Positions 42,575-51,560 of a stretch of 54,335 nt of DNA are shown here, one piece after another. This stretch comes from Thiomicrospira cyclica (GTDB lineage: Bacteria; Pseudomonadota; Gammaproteobacteria; Thiomicrospirales; Thiomicrospiraceae): contig DZAT01000004.1 of assembly GCA_022736205.1 (NCBI GenBank), forward strand, positions 1 through 54,335, written 5' to 3'. The notes below the pieces were generated by a model. That model saw only the letters and a program-made list of their open reading frames with translations, made no database searches and had not been told where the DNA came from. Numbering within the stretch: the first letter of the stretch is position 1; each line of letters begins with the position of its first letter. The translations under genes and the position numbers were made by a program.

Positions 42575-43033
42575 ATGTCATTTATCACATTATCTCGCAT
42601 CCTTGCATATTCTGGCACATTGCCATTTATTTATAGTGCCTTAACTGCTTGGTCAATCGCGCCGTTTACCGATCAGCTTGCTGTCAATGTCGCTGATTGG
42701 GGGATGGCGTATACCGCGATTATTCTCAGTTTTTTATCGGGTATGCAGTGGGTTTATGCGATGGATATGGCTAAAAACAGTGCCGATCAAAAACGAGCCA
42801 TTCAGCTGCTCGTTAATGCTAACATGATTGCCATCTGGGCTTGGTTTATGTGGGGATTGATGCCGTCGGCTATCGCTTACCTAGGTATGGCGTTCGCATT
42901 TGTATGGATGTTGTGGCTAGATTATATTGGTTTGACGCCTGTAAGAACGCAGAATTGGTTCTGGAATCTACGATGGCAGGTTACCTTAATTGCAACCTGC
43001 TCGCTCATTTTCTCATTTTGTGCCAGTCATTAG
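42575..43033 (+). CDS. DUF3429 family integral membrane protein
   Basis: The 152-residue protein (ATG at 42575 preferred to a TTG at 42566, which is too close to the AAGGA site) has four or five membrane helices, at about residues 8-28, 41-60, 82-100, 103-122 and 131-150. The LSRILAYSGTLPFIYSAL and YTAIILSFLSGMQWVYAM segments fit DUF3429. The function is unknown, but the family is common in light- or stress-induced gene sets. It closes the plus-strand run. Confidence 0.85.
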   Translation: MSFITLSRILAYSGTLPFIYSALTAWSIAPFTDQLAVNVADWGMAYTAIILSFLSGMQWVYAMDMAKNSADQKRAIQLLVNANMIAIWAWFMWGLMPSAIAYLGMAFAFVWMLWLDYIGLTPVRTQNWFWNLRWQVTLIATCSLIFSFCASH

Positions 43034-43054
43034 CATGTACAAACACACCAGCAG

Positions 43055-43093
43055 TTAGGGAAGCTCTGAACAATACAAATCAGACTTTCCTTA
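43055..43093. repeat. Inverted repeat between convergent DUF3429 and CNBD genes
   Basis: TTAGGGAAGCTCTGA at 43055-43069 is partly complementary to TCAGACTTTCCTTA at 43080-43093 with one bulge. The right arm includes the stop of the convergent gene. It may be a weak bidirectional terminator. Its left arm also resembles the left end of the repeat at 41903 (TAGGGA..CTCT.AA). Confidence 0.35.
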
Positions 43094-43585
43094 GTGACGA
43101 CCATTGCCATAAAAATAATGATTCAAGTTGGCGATATCCTCACCCATATGACGAATTAAATAGTCTAAGCTTACGATGGCATTTTCAAGTAAGTTAACCG
43201 CAATAATGGGATGTTCAATTTTAAGACGCTGATACATAGGACGCGTTAACACCAGCATCTGCACATTTTTAGATTCGGCCTTCATGCGCACATCGCGTGG
43301 CTTGCGATCAAAGAAAGACATTTCACCCACCAAAGTACCCTCTTTCATGCTGGCAACTTTAATTTCCTCGCCTTCTTCCTCACGAAATAATGCTGATTTA
43401 CCAGAAACCACGAAGTATAACGCATCACCCACAACACCAATTTCAGCAATCACTTGATCTTTTTTAAACGTCACATCTTGCAAATATTCGCGCAATGTCG
43501 CCACTTCCTGACGTGTTAACGTTTCACAAATTAAATTACGACGAAAGTAATCAATCATTTCTTCTGTGGTCATATTCATCATCAT
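43091..43585 (-). CDS. Cyclic-nucleotide-binding domain protein without HTH
   Basis: The 164-residue protein has one Crp/Fnr-type beta-roll (about 18-130): LREYLQDVTFKKDQVIAEIG, GDALYFVVSGKSALF, and the phosphate-binding-cassette-like GEMSFFDRKPRDVRM. The C-terminal helix ends LIRHMGEDIANLNHYFYG, and there is no DNA-binding winged helix. It may bind cAMP or c-di-GMP or be a ligand-free scaffold, and it could act through protein contacts. It sits between truB and the light-response genes, convergent with the latter. Confidence 0.85.
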   Translation of the reverse strand: MMMNMTTEEMIDYFRRNLICETLTRQEVATLREYLQDVTFKKDQVIAEIGVVGDALYFVVSGKSALFREEEGEEIKVASMKEGTLVGEMSFFDRKPRDVRMKAESKNVQMLVLTRPMYQRLKIEHPIIAVNLLENAIVSLDYLIRHMGEDIANLNHYFYGNGRH

Positions 43586-43654
43586 TCATCCTTAATTTTT
43601 AAGTTGTGCTTCTTTATAAACAATACCAAGGTAACGACTAAAAAACAACTGTCA

Positions 43655-44563
43655 TCACGACATCCAACGTTCTAACATCAGCCCTTGATAGGGTGTTGCT
43701 TTACCAAGCCCATAAAAACATCCTGCTGCATCATATAAGCGTAAAGGTTCTTCTGTCAGTATTGGGGCTTCTAAATTTTGTGCCGATATTTTTTGACCTT
43801 GGGCAAGGCGATGCAAAATCGAATCATCTAAGGTTACGTAATTTAAATGTCTTAAAGCGACATCTAGTGGCAATAAATAGCCTTCAAAATATCCGTCTAA
43901 AGCAGACTGCCACGGACACCAAGACCACTGGCGTGCTTCAGGCTCACTTATCGGATCAAAACCCGCCACGCCTAAACGACGCAATGCGCTGAGATGCGCA
44001 CCACAACCAAGTCGTGCACCAATATCTTCACTTAGCGTACGAATATAAGTCCCTTTAGAACACCATACTTGTAACGATAAACGGTTTTCCTCAATGGTTA
44101 ACAGATCAATTGCAAAAAATGTAATTTGTCGCGATGCACGTTCAACGGTAATACCTGCTCGCGCTAACTCATAAAGTGGGCGACCATCACGTTTAAGCGC
44201 TGAATACATCGGTGGAACTTGTGCAACATTACCGATAAACTCAGACAAAACAGACTGAATCTGAGCGATACTCAACTCAGGAACAGGTAATACCTTAAGC
44301 ACTTCACCTTCTGCATCCGCAGTCGTCGTGGTCGAACCGAGGGTCACTTCAGCTAAATAGCGCTTATGCCCATCAAGCAAATAAGGCAACACCTTAGTAC
44401 CCTGACCAACACCAATAGGCAACAACCCAGTCGCCATCGGATCAAGCGTACCGCTATGTCCTGCCTTGTCAGCCCCTAACTGATAGCGAACTTTTTGTAA
44501 GGCACTATTCGACGTGATGCCTTTTGGCTTGTCGAGTAAAACAATGCCATTCACTTGTGCCAT
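43655..44563 (-). CDS. truB: tRNA pseudouridine(55) synthase TruB
   Basis: TruB makes pseudouridine 55 in the T-loop of tRNAs. The 302-residue protein has GIVLLDKPKGITSN and the catalytic Asp in HSGTLDPMATGLLPIG, then KRYLAEVTLG, RDGRPLYELARAG and a PUA-like C-terminus. Its ATG shares one base with the rbfA stop. It is the last gene of the rimP-nusA-infB-rbfA-truB operon. Confidence 0.97.
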   Translation of the reverse strand: MAQVNGIVLLDKPKGITSNSALQKVRYQLGADKAGHSGTLDPMATGLLPIGVGQGTKVLPYLLDGHKRYLAEVTLGSTTTTADAEGEVLKVLPVPELSIAQIQSVLSEFIGNVAQVPPMYSALKRDGRPLYELARAGITVERASRQITFFAIDLLTIEENRLSLQVWCSKGTYIRTLSEDIGARLGCGAHLSALRRLGVAGFDPISEPEARQWSWCPWQSALDGYFEGYLLPLDVALRHLNYVTLDDSILHRLAQGQKISAQNLEAPILTEEPLRLYDAAGCFYGLGKATPYQGLMLERWMS

Positions 44564-44970
44564 TAAGATGCGACAACATCAGTTGCTTCATCGTGCTCAT
44601 CAGCAACGACTTCAGCTGATAAAGCCGAAGCTTTGCGCAGCAAAGCATCTACTTTTTGCGCTTCATCTTCAACAGAATCAAAGAAAAAACGTAGCTGTGG
44701 GGTCATACGCAGCTTCATGCGTTTGCCAAGCTCGCTACGAAAATAACCTGCAGCATCACCTAGCACACGCATAATCTGTTGAGCTTCATCGCCCGACTTA
44801 CCCATAACCCCAACATAAACACTTGCGATAGAATAATCAGGGGATAAGCGTACATCAACAGGGGTTACCCATGCCAAACGTGGATCCTTGCGTTCAAAAC
44901 GCAAGAGGTTTGCAATTTCTTTGAGAATTTGTTGCTCGATACGACGCGCACGCGAAAATTCTTTTGCCAT
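44563..44970 (-). CDS. rbfA: 30S ribosome-binding factor RbfA
   Basis: RbfA is a KH-like 16S rRNA maturation factor needed in the cold. The 135-residue protein, starting MAKEFSRARRIEQQILKEIA, is chosen over a longer frame to 45051 that only adds a leader translation. The family parts RFERKDPRLAWVTPVDVRLSPDYSIASVYV and LRFFFDSVEDEAQKVDALL are all present. A short acidic tail follows. It lies between infB and truB. Confidence 0.96.
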   Translation of the reverse strand: MAKEFSRARRIEQQILKEIANLLRFERKDPRLAWVTPVDVRLSPDYSIASVYVGVMGKSGDEAQQIMRVLGDAAGYFRSELGKRMKLRMTPQLRFFFDSVEDEAQKVDALLRKASALSAEVVADEHDEATDVVAS

Positions 44971-45070
44971 AAATTTCTTAACCCTAAAAACAGGATAATA
45001 AAAAAATAAAGGGCTGGCAATAAAAGAATAGCCAACCCTCCATTCAAACAATCAATCATTCGAAGACAAA

Positions 45071-47521
45071 TTAAAGTGTTCTTTTAACCAAAACACGTTC
45101 GTAAACTTCGATTTGATCGCCTTCTTTAACGTCGTTGTAGTTTTTAACACCAATGCCACATTCAAAGCCTTGACGAACTTCGTTGACATCGTCTTTAACG
45201 CGACGCAATGACTCTAATTCGCCTGTATAAATCACAACGTTGTTACGCAACACGCGAATTGGATTCGTGCGTTTAATCGTGCCATCAACAACCATACAAC
45301 CTGCAATTGCGCCAAATTTAGGCGAACTAAACACAGCACGCACTTCAGCAGTACCAATAATTTCTTCTTTAAACTCTGGCTCTAACTTGCCTAACATGGC
45401 ATTTCGAACTTCATCAACCACTTCGTAAATAATACTATGGTAATGTAAATCGATACCTTCCTGCTCAATGCGACGTTTAGCCCCTGCATCAGCACGAACG
45501 TTAAAGCCGAACATAATCGCATTGGCAGAAATGGCTAAATCAACGTCTGATTCAGTGATACCACCTACGCCTGAAAAAATGATTTTAACGCGAACTTCGT
45601 CAGTCGACAACTTCTCTAAAGAGCCAGCCAAAGCTTCAATAGAACCTTGCACATCTGCTTTGAGAACCAAATTCACAACTTTAACATCACCCTCTGTCAT
45701 GCCTTTGAACATGTCTTCGAGTTTCGCTTTTTGTTGCGCCGCTTCTTTTAAGTTTTTAGCGCGATTCTGACGGAACATAGCAATTTCACGCGCCTTGCGC
45801 TCATCTGCTACAGCAGACATTTCATCTCCTGCATTCGGAACACCTGAAAGACCTAAGACTTCAACGGGAATACCAGGACCTGCATCATCCATCGGACGAC
45901 CATTTTCGTTAACCAAAGCACGCACACGACCGTATTCCATGCCACAGACAACAATATCACCTTTACGTAACGTACCCTGCTGAACCAGAACCGTTGCCAC
46001 AGGCCCACGACCTTTGTCCAAGCGCGATTCTAATACAGAACCATGTGCTGGCGCATCTTTAATTGCTTTAAGCTCTAAGAGTTCGGCTTGATCTAAAATA
46101 GCATCTAACAAGGTATCAAGATTTAGTCCTGTTTTGGCAGAAACCTGCACAAACTGAACATCACCACCCCATTGATCGGAAACAATTTCATAGCCTGACA
46201 ATTCTTGCATAATGCGATCTGGATTAGCCTCAGGCTTGTCCATTTTGTTAACCGCCACAACAACCGCAACGCCCGCTGCCTTAATATGCTGAATCGCTTC
46301 TACCGTTTGCGGCATCACGCCATCATCGGCGGCAACCACCAAAACAACGATATCCGTTACTTTCGCGCCACGTGCACGCATTGCCGTAAAGGCTTGGTGA
46401 CCAGGCGTATCAATAAAAGTAATGCCGCCACGACCTGTTTCAACGTGATAAGCACCAATATGCTGTGTAATACCACCCGCTTCACCATGCGCAACTTTGG
46501 CACGACGAACAGCATCCAATAACGATGTTTTACCATGGTCGACGTGACCCATAATCGTTACGACAGGAGAACGCGTAACCAATACGCCTTCACCTGCATT
46601 TGCCAACAAGGCTTCTTCTAGCTCATTTTCGTTGATGATCTTAGCCGTATGACCCATCTCTTCCACAACCAGTACCGCTGTTTCTTGATCAAGCGTTTGG
46701 TTAATGGTCATCATCATGCCCAGACTAACCATCATGAACTTAATCACTTCAGAGGCTTTAACCGACATTTTATCAGCTAATTCTGCCAACGTAATGGTTT
46801 CGCCAATGGCAACTTCACGAACAATCGGTGCTACAGGCTTTTTAAAGGCATGCTGGTTATCAATGGGCTGTTTTTTCTGATTGCCGCCCTTGTGCGGTGC
46901 GCGTTTAGAGCCACGACTAAAGCGATCTTCATTCTGATTGGCTTTTGGTGATGGCTTGTTGCCTTGCTTGTGCGCTGTATGTTTAACCAGTTTTTTCTTA
47001 TCAACAGGCTCAACGGCTTCAGCTGCCCTAACAGGCGCTGGTGGAACAACAACATCAATCAATGCCTTTTTCAAATCAGCTGTGGGAGCTTTTTCAATTA
47101 CTGGCGCATCAACATTAACAGCAGGTTTTTCAGCAACAATGATAGGCGCTGGTGTCGGTTCTGGTGCTGTGACGACAGGTGCGGTAACAGCAACCGTTGC
47201 AACGTCATCTTCACGCTTGACGTAGGTACGCTTTTTACGCACTTCAACATCAACGGTACGTGAAGGTCCCTTGTTGCCTGCATTAGGAGACACATTCAAT
47301 GTCTGTGTTGTTTTGCGTGTCAAAGTAACTTTGTTTGGTGTTGCATCACCAGATTGACCATGCTTTACCTTCAAGTAACCCAGTAACTTTTTCTTTTCTT
47401 CTTCTGTTACCTTATCTTGGCTGCGCTTTGAACGCACACCTGCAGCGGTAAATTGTTCTACCAGCTGCTCAACACCCATACTCATACTTTGCGCAAACTG
47501 CGCAACGGTCATATCGGCCAT
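45071..47521 (-). CDS. infB: Translation initiation factor IF-2
   Basis: IF-2 brings fMet-tRNA to the 30S subunit and drives subunit joining. I place the start at 47521 ([13 protein letters not shown]), eight bases after GGAGG, giving 816 residues; nine more residues upstream are leader. It has an IF2N domain, a long Lys/Ala/Pro-rich linker, a second IF2N-like part (about 250-310), the G domain with [21 protein letters not shown] and NKMDKPEA, and C-terminal domains II to IV. It starts 19 bases after nusA, as in E. coli. Confidence 0.98.
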   Translation of the reverse strand: MADMTVAQFAQSMSMGVEQLVEQFTAAGVRSKRSQDKVTEEEKKKLLGYLKVKHGQSGDATPNKVTLTRKTTQTLNVSPNAGNKGPSRTVDVEVRKKRTYVKREDDVATVAVTAPVVTAPEPTPAPIIVAEKPAVNVDAPVIEKAPTADLKKALIDVVVPPAPVRAAEAVEPVDKKKLVKHTAHKQGNKPSPKANQNEDRFSRGSKRAPHKGGNQKKQPIDNQHAFKKPVAPIVREVAIGETITLAELADKMSVKASEVIKFMMVSLGMMMTINQTLDQETAVLVVEEMGHTAKIINENELEEALLANAGEGVLVTRSPVVTIMGHVDHGKTSLLDAVRRAKVAHGEAGGITQHIGAYHVETGRGGITFIDTPGHQAFTAMRARGAKVTDIVVLVVAADDGVMPQTVEAIQHIKAAGVAVVVAVNKMDKPEANPDRIMQELSGYEIVSDQWGGDVQFVQVSAKTGLNLDTLLDAILDQAELLELKAIKDAPAHGSVLESRLDKGRGPVATVLVQQGTLRKGDIVVCGMEYGRVRALVNENGRPMDDAGPGIPVEVLGLSGVPNAGDEMSAVADERKAREIAMFRQNRAKNLKEAAQQKAKLEDMFKGMTEGDVKVVNLVLKADVQGSIEALAGSLEKLSTDEVRVKIIFSGVGGITESDVDLAISANAIMFGFNVRADAGAKRRIEQEGIDLHYHSIIYEVVDEVRNAMLGKLEPEFKEEIIGTAEVRAVFSSPKFGAIAGCMVVDGTIKRTNPIRVLRNNVVIYTGELESLRRVKDDVNEVRQGFECGIGVKNYNDVKEGDQIEVYERVLVKRTL

Positions 47522-47540
47522 ATCACTGACCTCCTTATTC

Positions 47541-49025
47541 TCAAGCAAACCAAGGCGCGCGCGCCGCCATAATCAAAGCAGAAGCGTCTTTTTCCGACAA
47601 ATCAACCAACTCTAACAATTCATCAACACCTAACTCAGCCAATAACTCTTGTGTATTGATGTCATGTTCTGCCAAGGTTAATGCCAAATCCTCAGTCATA
47701 CCATCCAATGCCAATAAGTCCTCAGAAGGATGCAGATTCTCTTTTTTCTCTTCACGCTCGATTGCTTTTGTTAACAAATAATCTTTTGCGCGTTCACGCA
47801 ACAGATTCACTAAATCTTCATCGAAACCATCAATATCAAGCATTTCAGCTAAAGGCACATATGCAACCTCTTCGATGCTGCTAAACCCTTCAGAGGCCAA
47901 CACCTGCGCAAAGTCTTGATCAATACCCAATGCATCCATAAACAATTGAATTTGACCTGCAGATTCGTTTGCTGCTTTTGCCTGCATATCAGACAAAGTC
48001 ATGACATTTAATTCCCAACCCGATAAATCGCTGGCTAGACGTACGTTTTGACCACGCACACCAATCGCTTTTGCCAAACCGTCATCAGGAACAGCCAGAT
48101 CCATGCTGTGCAATTCTTCATCCATCGTAATCTTAACAATTTCAGCAGGAGCCATCGCATTAATCACAAACTGAACGGGGTTCTCATTCCAGAGAATGAC
48201 ATCAATACGCTCACCGCCCAACTCGTTCGTAATCGCTTGAACGCGAGCACCACGCATACCAATACAAGCTCCGATGGGATCAATACGTTTATCATTTGCA
48301 CGAACCGCAACCTTAGCACGCACACCAGGATCACGCGCAGCACCCATGATGTCAATCATTTCATCACCGACTTCAGGCACTTCAATTTTGAAGAGTTCCA
48401 CCAACATTTCTGGCGATGTGCGCGACATAAACAATTGAGGACCACGTGGCATGAATTTAACTTCGCTTAAATGGCCACGAACACGTTCTCCCATGCGAAA
48501 ATTATCGTTAGGCAATTGATCTTGTTTCAATACAACCGCTTCGACGTTTTCACCCATATCTAGGAAAACCATACCTTTATCGACACGTTTAACCACACCT
48601 GTGATCAACTTGCCTTCTTTGCCACTGTATTCTTCAACCACTTTGGCACGTTCGACTTCACGCAGCTTCTGCAAGATAACTTGCTTGGCTGTTTGCGCGC
48701 CGATGCGCCCAAAATCAATCGATTCTAATTCTTGTTCAACACACTCACCGACTTGAACGCCTGCATCCATTTTCTGCGCTTGTTCTAGTGTCATTTGAAT
48801 GGAGCCGTCGACTAAGTCATCTTCAGTCGCAACCACTTCCCAAAAACGGAAAGTATCATATTCACCTGTTTTGCGATCAATCGCCACGCGCACTTCGCAG
48901 GCATCATCATGACGCTTGCGCGTCGCCATAGCCAATGCAGCCTCAATCGCCTGAAAAATAGCTTCTTTAGGAACACGCTTTTCGTTTGCAATGCCTTCAA
49001 CTACCAGCAATACTTCTTTGCTCAC
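47541..49025 (-). CDS. nusA: Transcription termination/antitermination factor NusA
   Basis: NusA binds RNA polymerase and modulates pausing, termination and antitermination. I choose the GTG at 49025 ([18 protein letters not shown]), with GAGGG at eight bases, over a TTG at 49040; the protein is then 494 residues, matching E. coli NusA. Domain order: N-terminal RNAP-binding, S1 (about 135-200), KH1, KH2 ([22 protein letters not shown]), and two C-terminal acidic repeats, the second ending [14 protein letters not shown]. The ribosome-binding site lies over the rimP stop codon. The duplicated acidic repeat is typical of gammaproteobacteria. Confidence 0.97.
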   Translation of the reverse strand: MSKEVLLVVEGIANEKRVPKEAIFQAIEAALAMATRKRHDDACEVRVAIDRKTGEYDTFRFWEVVATEDDLVDGSIQMTLEQAQKMDAGVQVGECVEQELESIDFGRIGAQTAKQVILQKLREVERAKVVEEYSGKEGKLITGVVKRVDKGMVFLDMGENVEAVVLKQDQLPNDNFRMGERVRGHLSEVKFMPRGPQLFMSRTSPEMLVELFKIEVPEVGDEMIDIMGAARDPGVRAKVAVRANDKRIDPIGACIGMRGARVQAITNELGGERIDVILWNENPVQFVINAMAPAEIVKITMDEELHSMDLAVPDDGLAKAIGVRGQNVRLASDLSGWELNVMTLSDMQAKAANESAGQIQLFMDALGIDQDFAQVLASEGFSSIEEVAYVPLAEMLDIDGFDEDLVNLLRERAKDYLLTKAIEREEKKENLHPSEDLLALDGMTEDLALTLAEHDINTQELLAELGVDELLELVDLSEKDASALIMAARAPWFA

Positions 49026-49036
49026 GTTTATCGCCC

Positions 49037-49501
49037 TCAATCATCAAATCGAACAACGAGTGACGTTTTATCAACCTCACCCCATGAAAAAACATGCATT
49101 TGACCCGTCTCATCTTCGAGGGTCAATGCACCATCGGACACCTGTCGTAGGTGACCCATAAAATTACGTTTACGTCCAATACCTTTGCTCAAAGTGCGAA
49201 CACGAATCTCTTGCCCAACATAGGCAACCAACTGATCTAAAGCAAAAAAGTAGCGTTCTAGCCCTGGTGAAGACACTTCTAAACGATAAGGAACATCAAT
49301 CGGATCTTCGACATCCATTAAAGCACTCACTTGGCGAGATACTTTAGCACAGTCGTCAACCGTAATGCCGTCTGCTTTATCGATATACAAGCGCAAGGTT
49401 GCAGAATTTCCATGACGCGCAAACTCCAAACCCCATAATACATAGCCTAATCCTGTCGCAACAGGCGTTAGCATCTGCTCTAATTTTTCCGTTAAGGTCA
49501 T
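49037..49501 (-). CDS. rimP: Ribosome maturation factor RimP
   Basis: RimP binds the 30S precursor near S12 and helps 16S maturation. I take the ATG at 49501 (MTLTEKLEQMLTPVATGLGYV), which has GGAGG five bases upstream; a second ATG three bases earlier also fits. The 154-residue protein has LYIDKADGITVDDCAKVSRQVSALMDVEDPI and RLEVSSPGLERY, the family signature. It is the first gene of the operon, and a hairpin with a T-run lies just before its ribosome-binding site. Confidence 0.96.
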   Translation of the reverse strand: MTLTEKLEQMLTPVATGLGYVLWGLEFARHGNSATLRLYIDKADGITVDDCAKVSRQVSALMDVEDPIDVPYRLEVSSPGLERYFFALDQLVAYVGQEIRVRTLSKGIGRKRNFMGHLRQVSDGALTLEDETGQMHVFSWGEVDKTSLVVRFDD

Positions 49502-49521
49502 CATTGCCTCCAGCAAATGAA

Positions 49522-49544
49522 AAAACCCCGACGAACGGGGTTTT
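49522..49544 (-). terminator. Intrinsic terminator in the rimP-nusA leader (possible attenuator)
   Basis: On the minus strand a 5-bp CG-rich stem (CCCCG/CGGGG, extended by A-T pairs) with a five-base loop is followed by a run of six T. It lies between the strong predicted promoter (-10 at 49561-49566) and the rimP ribosome-binding site. It would therefore act on the rimP operon message itself, and not only on read-through from ctpA. Confidence 0.8.
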
Positions 49545-49560
49545 ATATTTTTATAACAGC

Positions 49561-49588
49561 ATTATATCACGAACATCGAAAGAATCAA
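49561..49588 (-). promoter_or_regulatory. Predicted promoter of the rimP-nusA-infB operon
   Basis: On the minus strand TTGATT (49588-49583) and a perfect TATAAT (49566-49561) are 16 bases apart. Transcription would begin about 49553, about 50 bases before rimP. The -35 box overlaps the arm of an inverted repeat at 49574-49620. Confidence 0.7.
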
Positions 49589-49620
49589 CAAAGAACTTCG
49601 GCTTCTGTGATCTTTCGATG
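49574..49620. repeat. Inverted repeat overlapping the rimP promoter
   Basis: CATCGAAAGA (49574-49583) and TCTTTCGATG (49611-49620) are perfect 10-base inverted arms, and inside them AAGAA and TTCT continue the pairing. The left arm touches the -35 box of the rimP promoter. It may be an operator or the 3' hairpin of the ctpA message. Confidence 0.5.
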
Positions 49621-49669
49621 CATCGTACGCTTACATCATGTCAATGTCAGCGATACAAACCAACCCATC

Positions 49670-51007
49670 TTAGCGTTTTAGAACCGTCATGGCTTTGAGT
49701 AAATTAAGGGCTTCATAAAGCTCGTAATCTTGACTGACCAACTGAGGTTTGTCTTTTTCATCTTCGACAACGGTTGGCTTGTCAGTCTTGTCCGTCTTTT
49801 TATCATCTTTAGATGCGTTAGGATTAGACAAATGTTTATTTAAGTCCGCCTCTTTAATGCGTTCGTTGCTTTTATCAACCAAATCCACCTTGACTTGTTC
49901 AATCTTAACATCTGGAATAATGCCTTTAGCTTGGATTGAGTTACCATTTGGTGTGAAATAGCGTGCCGTTGTTAGCTTAATTGCTGCACCGTTCTGCAAT
50001 GGGATAATGCTTTGCACCGAACCTTTACCAAAGCTGGTTCTACCTGCAATGACTGCTCTGGCGTTGTCCTGAAGCGCACCTGCAACAATTTCTGAAGCTG
50101 ACGCAGATCCTTCGTTAATTAACACAACAATAGGAATACCTTCTAAAACATCGCCCTTAGCTGCACTAAAGCGCATATCCGAGTCTTTGACACGACCTTC
50201 TGTATAAACAATCAATCCCTTGTCTAAGAAAGCATCAGAAACTTCCACAGCTGCATTAAGCACACCACCAGGATTATTACGCAAATCTAGTACCAAACCT
50301 TTTAATGGCGCGTTATTTTCCTTAACCAGTTTTTCAATCCCTTCTACGACTTGAGCACCAGTGCGTAGTTGAAATTGGCTAATGCGCACGTAACCGTATC
50401 CAGAACTCAATAAACGTTGTTTAACACTGCTGACCTTAATGACCGCACGCGTTAATTTGACAACTAAAGGCTTGTCTTCTGATTTGCGCATAATGGTTAG
50501 CTGAACATCGGTACCGACTTTACCGCGCAACTTTTCAACTGCCTGTTGTAAGGTCAATCCTTTTACAGGTGCTTCATCTATTTTTACAACCAAATCACCC
50601 GATTTAATACCAGCCTTGAAGGCAGGCGTGTCATCGATGGGAGCGACCACTTTAACAAAGCCATCTTCCATGCCGACTTCCATACCAACGCCACCAAATT
50701 CACCTTTGGTTGTTTCTTCCATATCCTTAAAAGAATCGGCTTTAAGATAGGCAGAATGAGGATCTAAATTAGACAGCATGCCATCAATGGCATTTTCTAA
50801 CAGTACTTTATCGTCCACGGTTTCGACGTAATCTTTTCCGATGCGTTCAAAAACCTCAGCAAATGCACGCAATTCTGCCAAAGGCAGCCCCGTTTCTTCA
50901 GTATTCGCTTTTTTAACGGCTTTGTCAGCCCATACGCTGGCAGAACCCGTAACAATAATACCCACACTAAATCCTAACGCGAGCCACAATGCCTTCTTGT
51001 TTGTCAT
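49670..51007 (-). CDS. ctpA: S41-family C-terminal processing peptidase CtpA
   Basis: The 445-residue protease has an N-terminal membrane anchor/signal (ALWLALGFSVGIIVTGSASVWA) and a periplasmic domain with a PDZ module (about 90-170, FGGVGMEVGMEDGFVKVVAPIDDTPAFKAG). The S41 catalytic core carries the Ser in NEGSASASEIVAGAL and the Lys in TSFGKGSVQ, forming the Ser-Lys dyad. A Lys/Asp-rich low-complexity region (about 395-425) precedes the end. CtpA enzymes clip C-termini of periplasmic and cell-wall-linked proteins. It is convergent with nothing and sits alone upstream of rimP. Confidence 0.95.
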   Translation of the reverse strand: MTNKKALWLALGFSVGIIVTGSASVWADKAVKKANTEETGLPLAELRAFAEVFERIGKDYVETVDDKVLLENAIDGMLSNLDPHSAYLKADSFKDMEETTKGEFGGVGMEVGMEDGFVKVVAPIDDTPAFKAGIKSGDLVVKIDEAPVKGLTLQQAVEKLRGKVGTDVQLTIMRKSEDKPLVVKLTRAVIKVSSVKQRLLSSGYGYVRISQFQLRTGAQVVEGIEKLVKENNAPLKGLVLDLRNNPGGVLNAAVEVSDAFLDKGLIVYTEGRVKDSDMRFSAAKGDVLEGIPIVVLINEGSASASEIVAGALQDNARAVIAGRTSFGKGSVQSIIPLQNGAAIKLTTARYFTPNGNSIQAKGIIPDVKIEQVKVDLVDKSNERIKEADLNKHLSNPNASKDDKKTDKTDKPTVVEDEKDKPQLVSQDYELYEALNLLKAMTVLKR

Positions 51008-51129
51008 ACCGATAAGACCTCTAAATCAGTGCTTAATAAATTTAATGAAACTAATCATACTGTATTCCATGATACAAAGGCGATAAAAAATTAGCTAAAC
51101 CCCTTTGGTTAAACGCAAAAACGTCTCAT

Positions 51130-51157
51130 TTATCAATACAAATTATGCTAATATAAG
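51130..51157 (+). promoter_or_regulatory. Predicted promoter of the ArsR-family regulator
   Basis: TTATCA (51130-51135) and TATAAG (51152-51157) are 16 bases apart. Transcription would start at about 51164, on the edge of a perfect palindrome, 67 bases before the chosen start codon. Confidence 0.5.
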
Positions 51158-51165
51158 CTAAAAGT

Positions 51166-51180
51166 GTTATGTTACATAAC
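51166..51180. promoter_or_regulatory. Perfect 15-base palindrome, likely ArsR-family operator
   Basis: GTTATGTTACATAAC is a perfect inverted repeat around a central T. It lies right after the predicted -10 box and about 50 bases before the ArsR-type gene. Repressors of this family commonly bind such sites and control their own genes. Confidence 0.6.
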
Positions 51181-51230
51181 CGATTAAAAAAATAATGCGT
51201 TTGGGTAAGACAACTAGGAATATAATTTTT

Positions 51231-51548
51231 ATGACTTTATTAGAGACACAACCCTTCGATGGTAAAGAAGATCATATTCAGAAAGCAGCAATTGCACTCA
51301 AAGCAATGGGGCATCCTTTACGATTAAAGATTTTATGCGTACTGGGCAATCAAGAACTTCCCGTTATGGACATCGTTGAGCAAGTTGGAACAACACAGAG
51401 TAATGTCTCTCAACATATTGATATTCTAAGAGAAAAGGGTATTGTTCTATCACGAAGAGATGGCAGTAAAATACTGTGTCGCGTACGCGATGCTGAATTA
51501 TTAGAGCTGATGAATGCGATGCAGCGTACTTTTTGTCCTGTAATTTAG
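51231..51548 (+). CDS. ArsR-family regulator, BigR/SqrR-like persulfide-sensor type
   Basis: The 105-residue protein (ATG at 51231; an ATG at 51195 adds an unlikely leader) has the ArsR winged helix: AIALKAMGHPLRLKILCVLGNQELPVMDIVEQVGTTQSNVSQHIDILREKGIV. Its cysteines are C36 in helix LRLKILCVL, C83 (SKILCRV) and C102 near the C-terminus (MQRTFC). C36 and C102 are 66 residues apart, the same spacing as the sensing cysteines of BigR and SqrR, which respond to persulfide by a tetrasulfide link. There are no clear metal-binding triplets (ELCVCDL type). A promoter palindrome suggests autoregulation. The function as a sulfide sensor is inferred. Confidence 0.82.
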   Translation: MTLLETQPFDGKEDHIQKAAIALKAMGHPLRLKILCVLGNQELPVMDIVEQVGTTQSNVSQHIDILREKGIVLSRRDGSKILCRVRDAELLELMNAMQRTFCPVI

Positions 51549-51560
51549 TCAACAAATAGA

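Noticed and set aside
46938..47263. Two plus-strand ORFs inside infB with Asn/Arg- or Ala/Thr-rich sequence
   Set aside because: They are shadows of the repetitive Lys/Ala/Pro linker of IF-2, not separate genes.
49545..49669. tRNA gene upstream of rimP, as with metY in E. coli
   Set aside because: No cloverleaf or T-loop GTTCRANNC could be read in this stretch on either strand.
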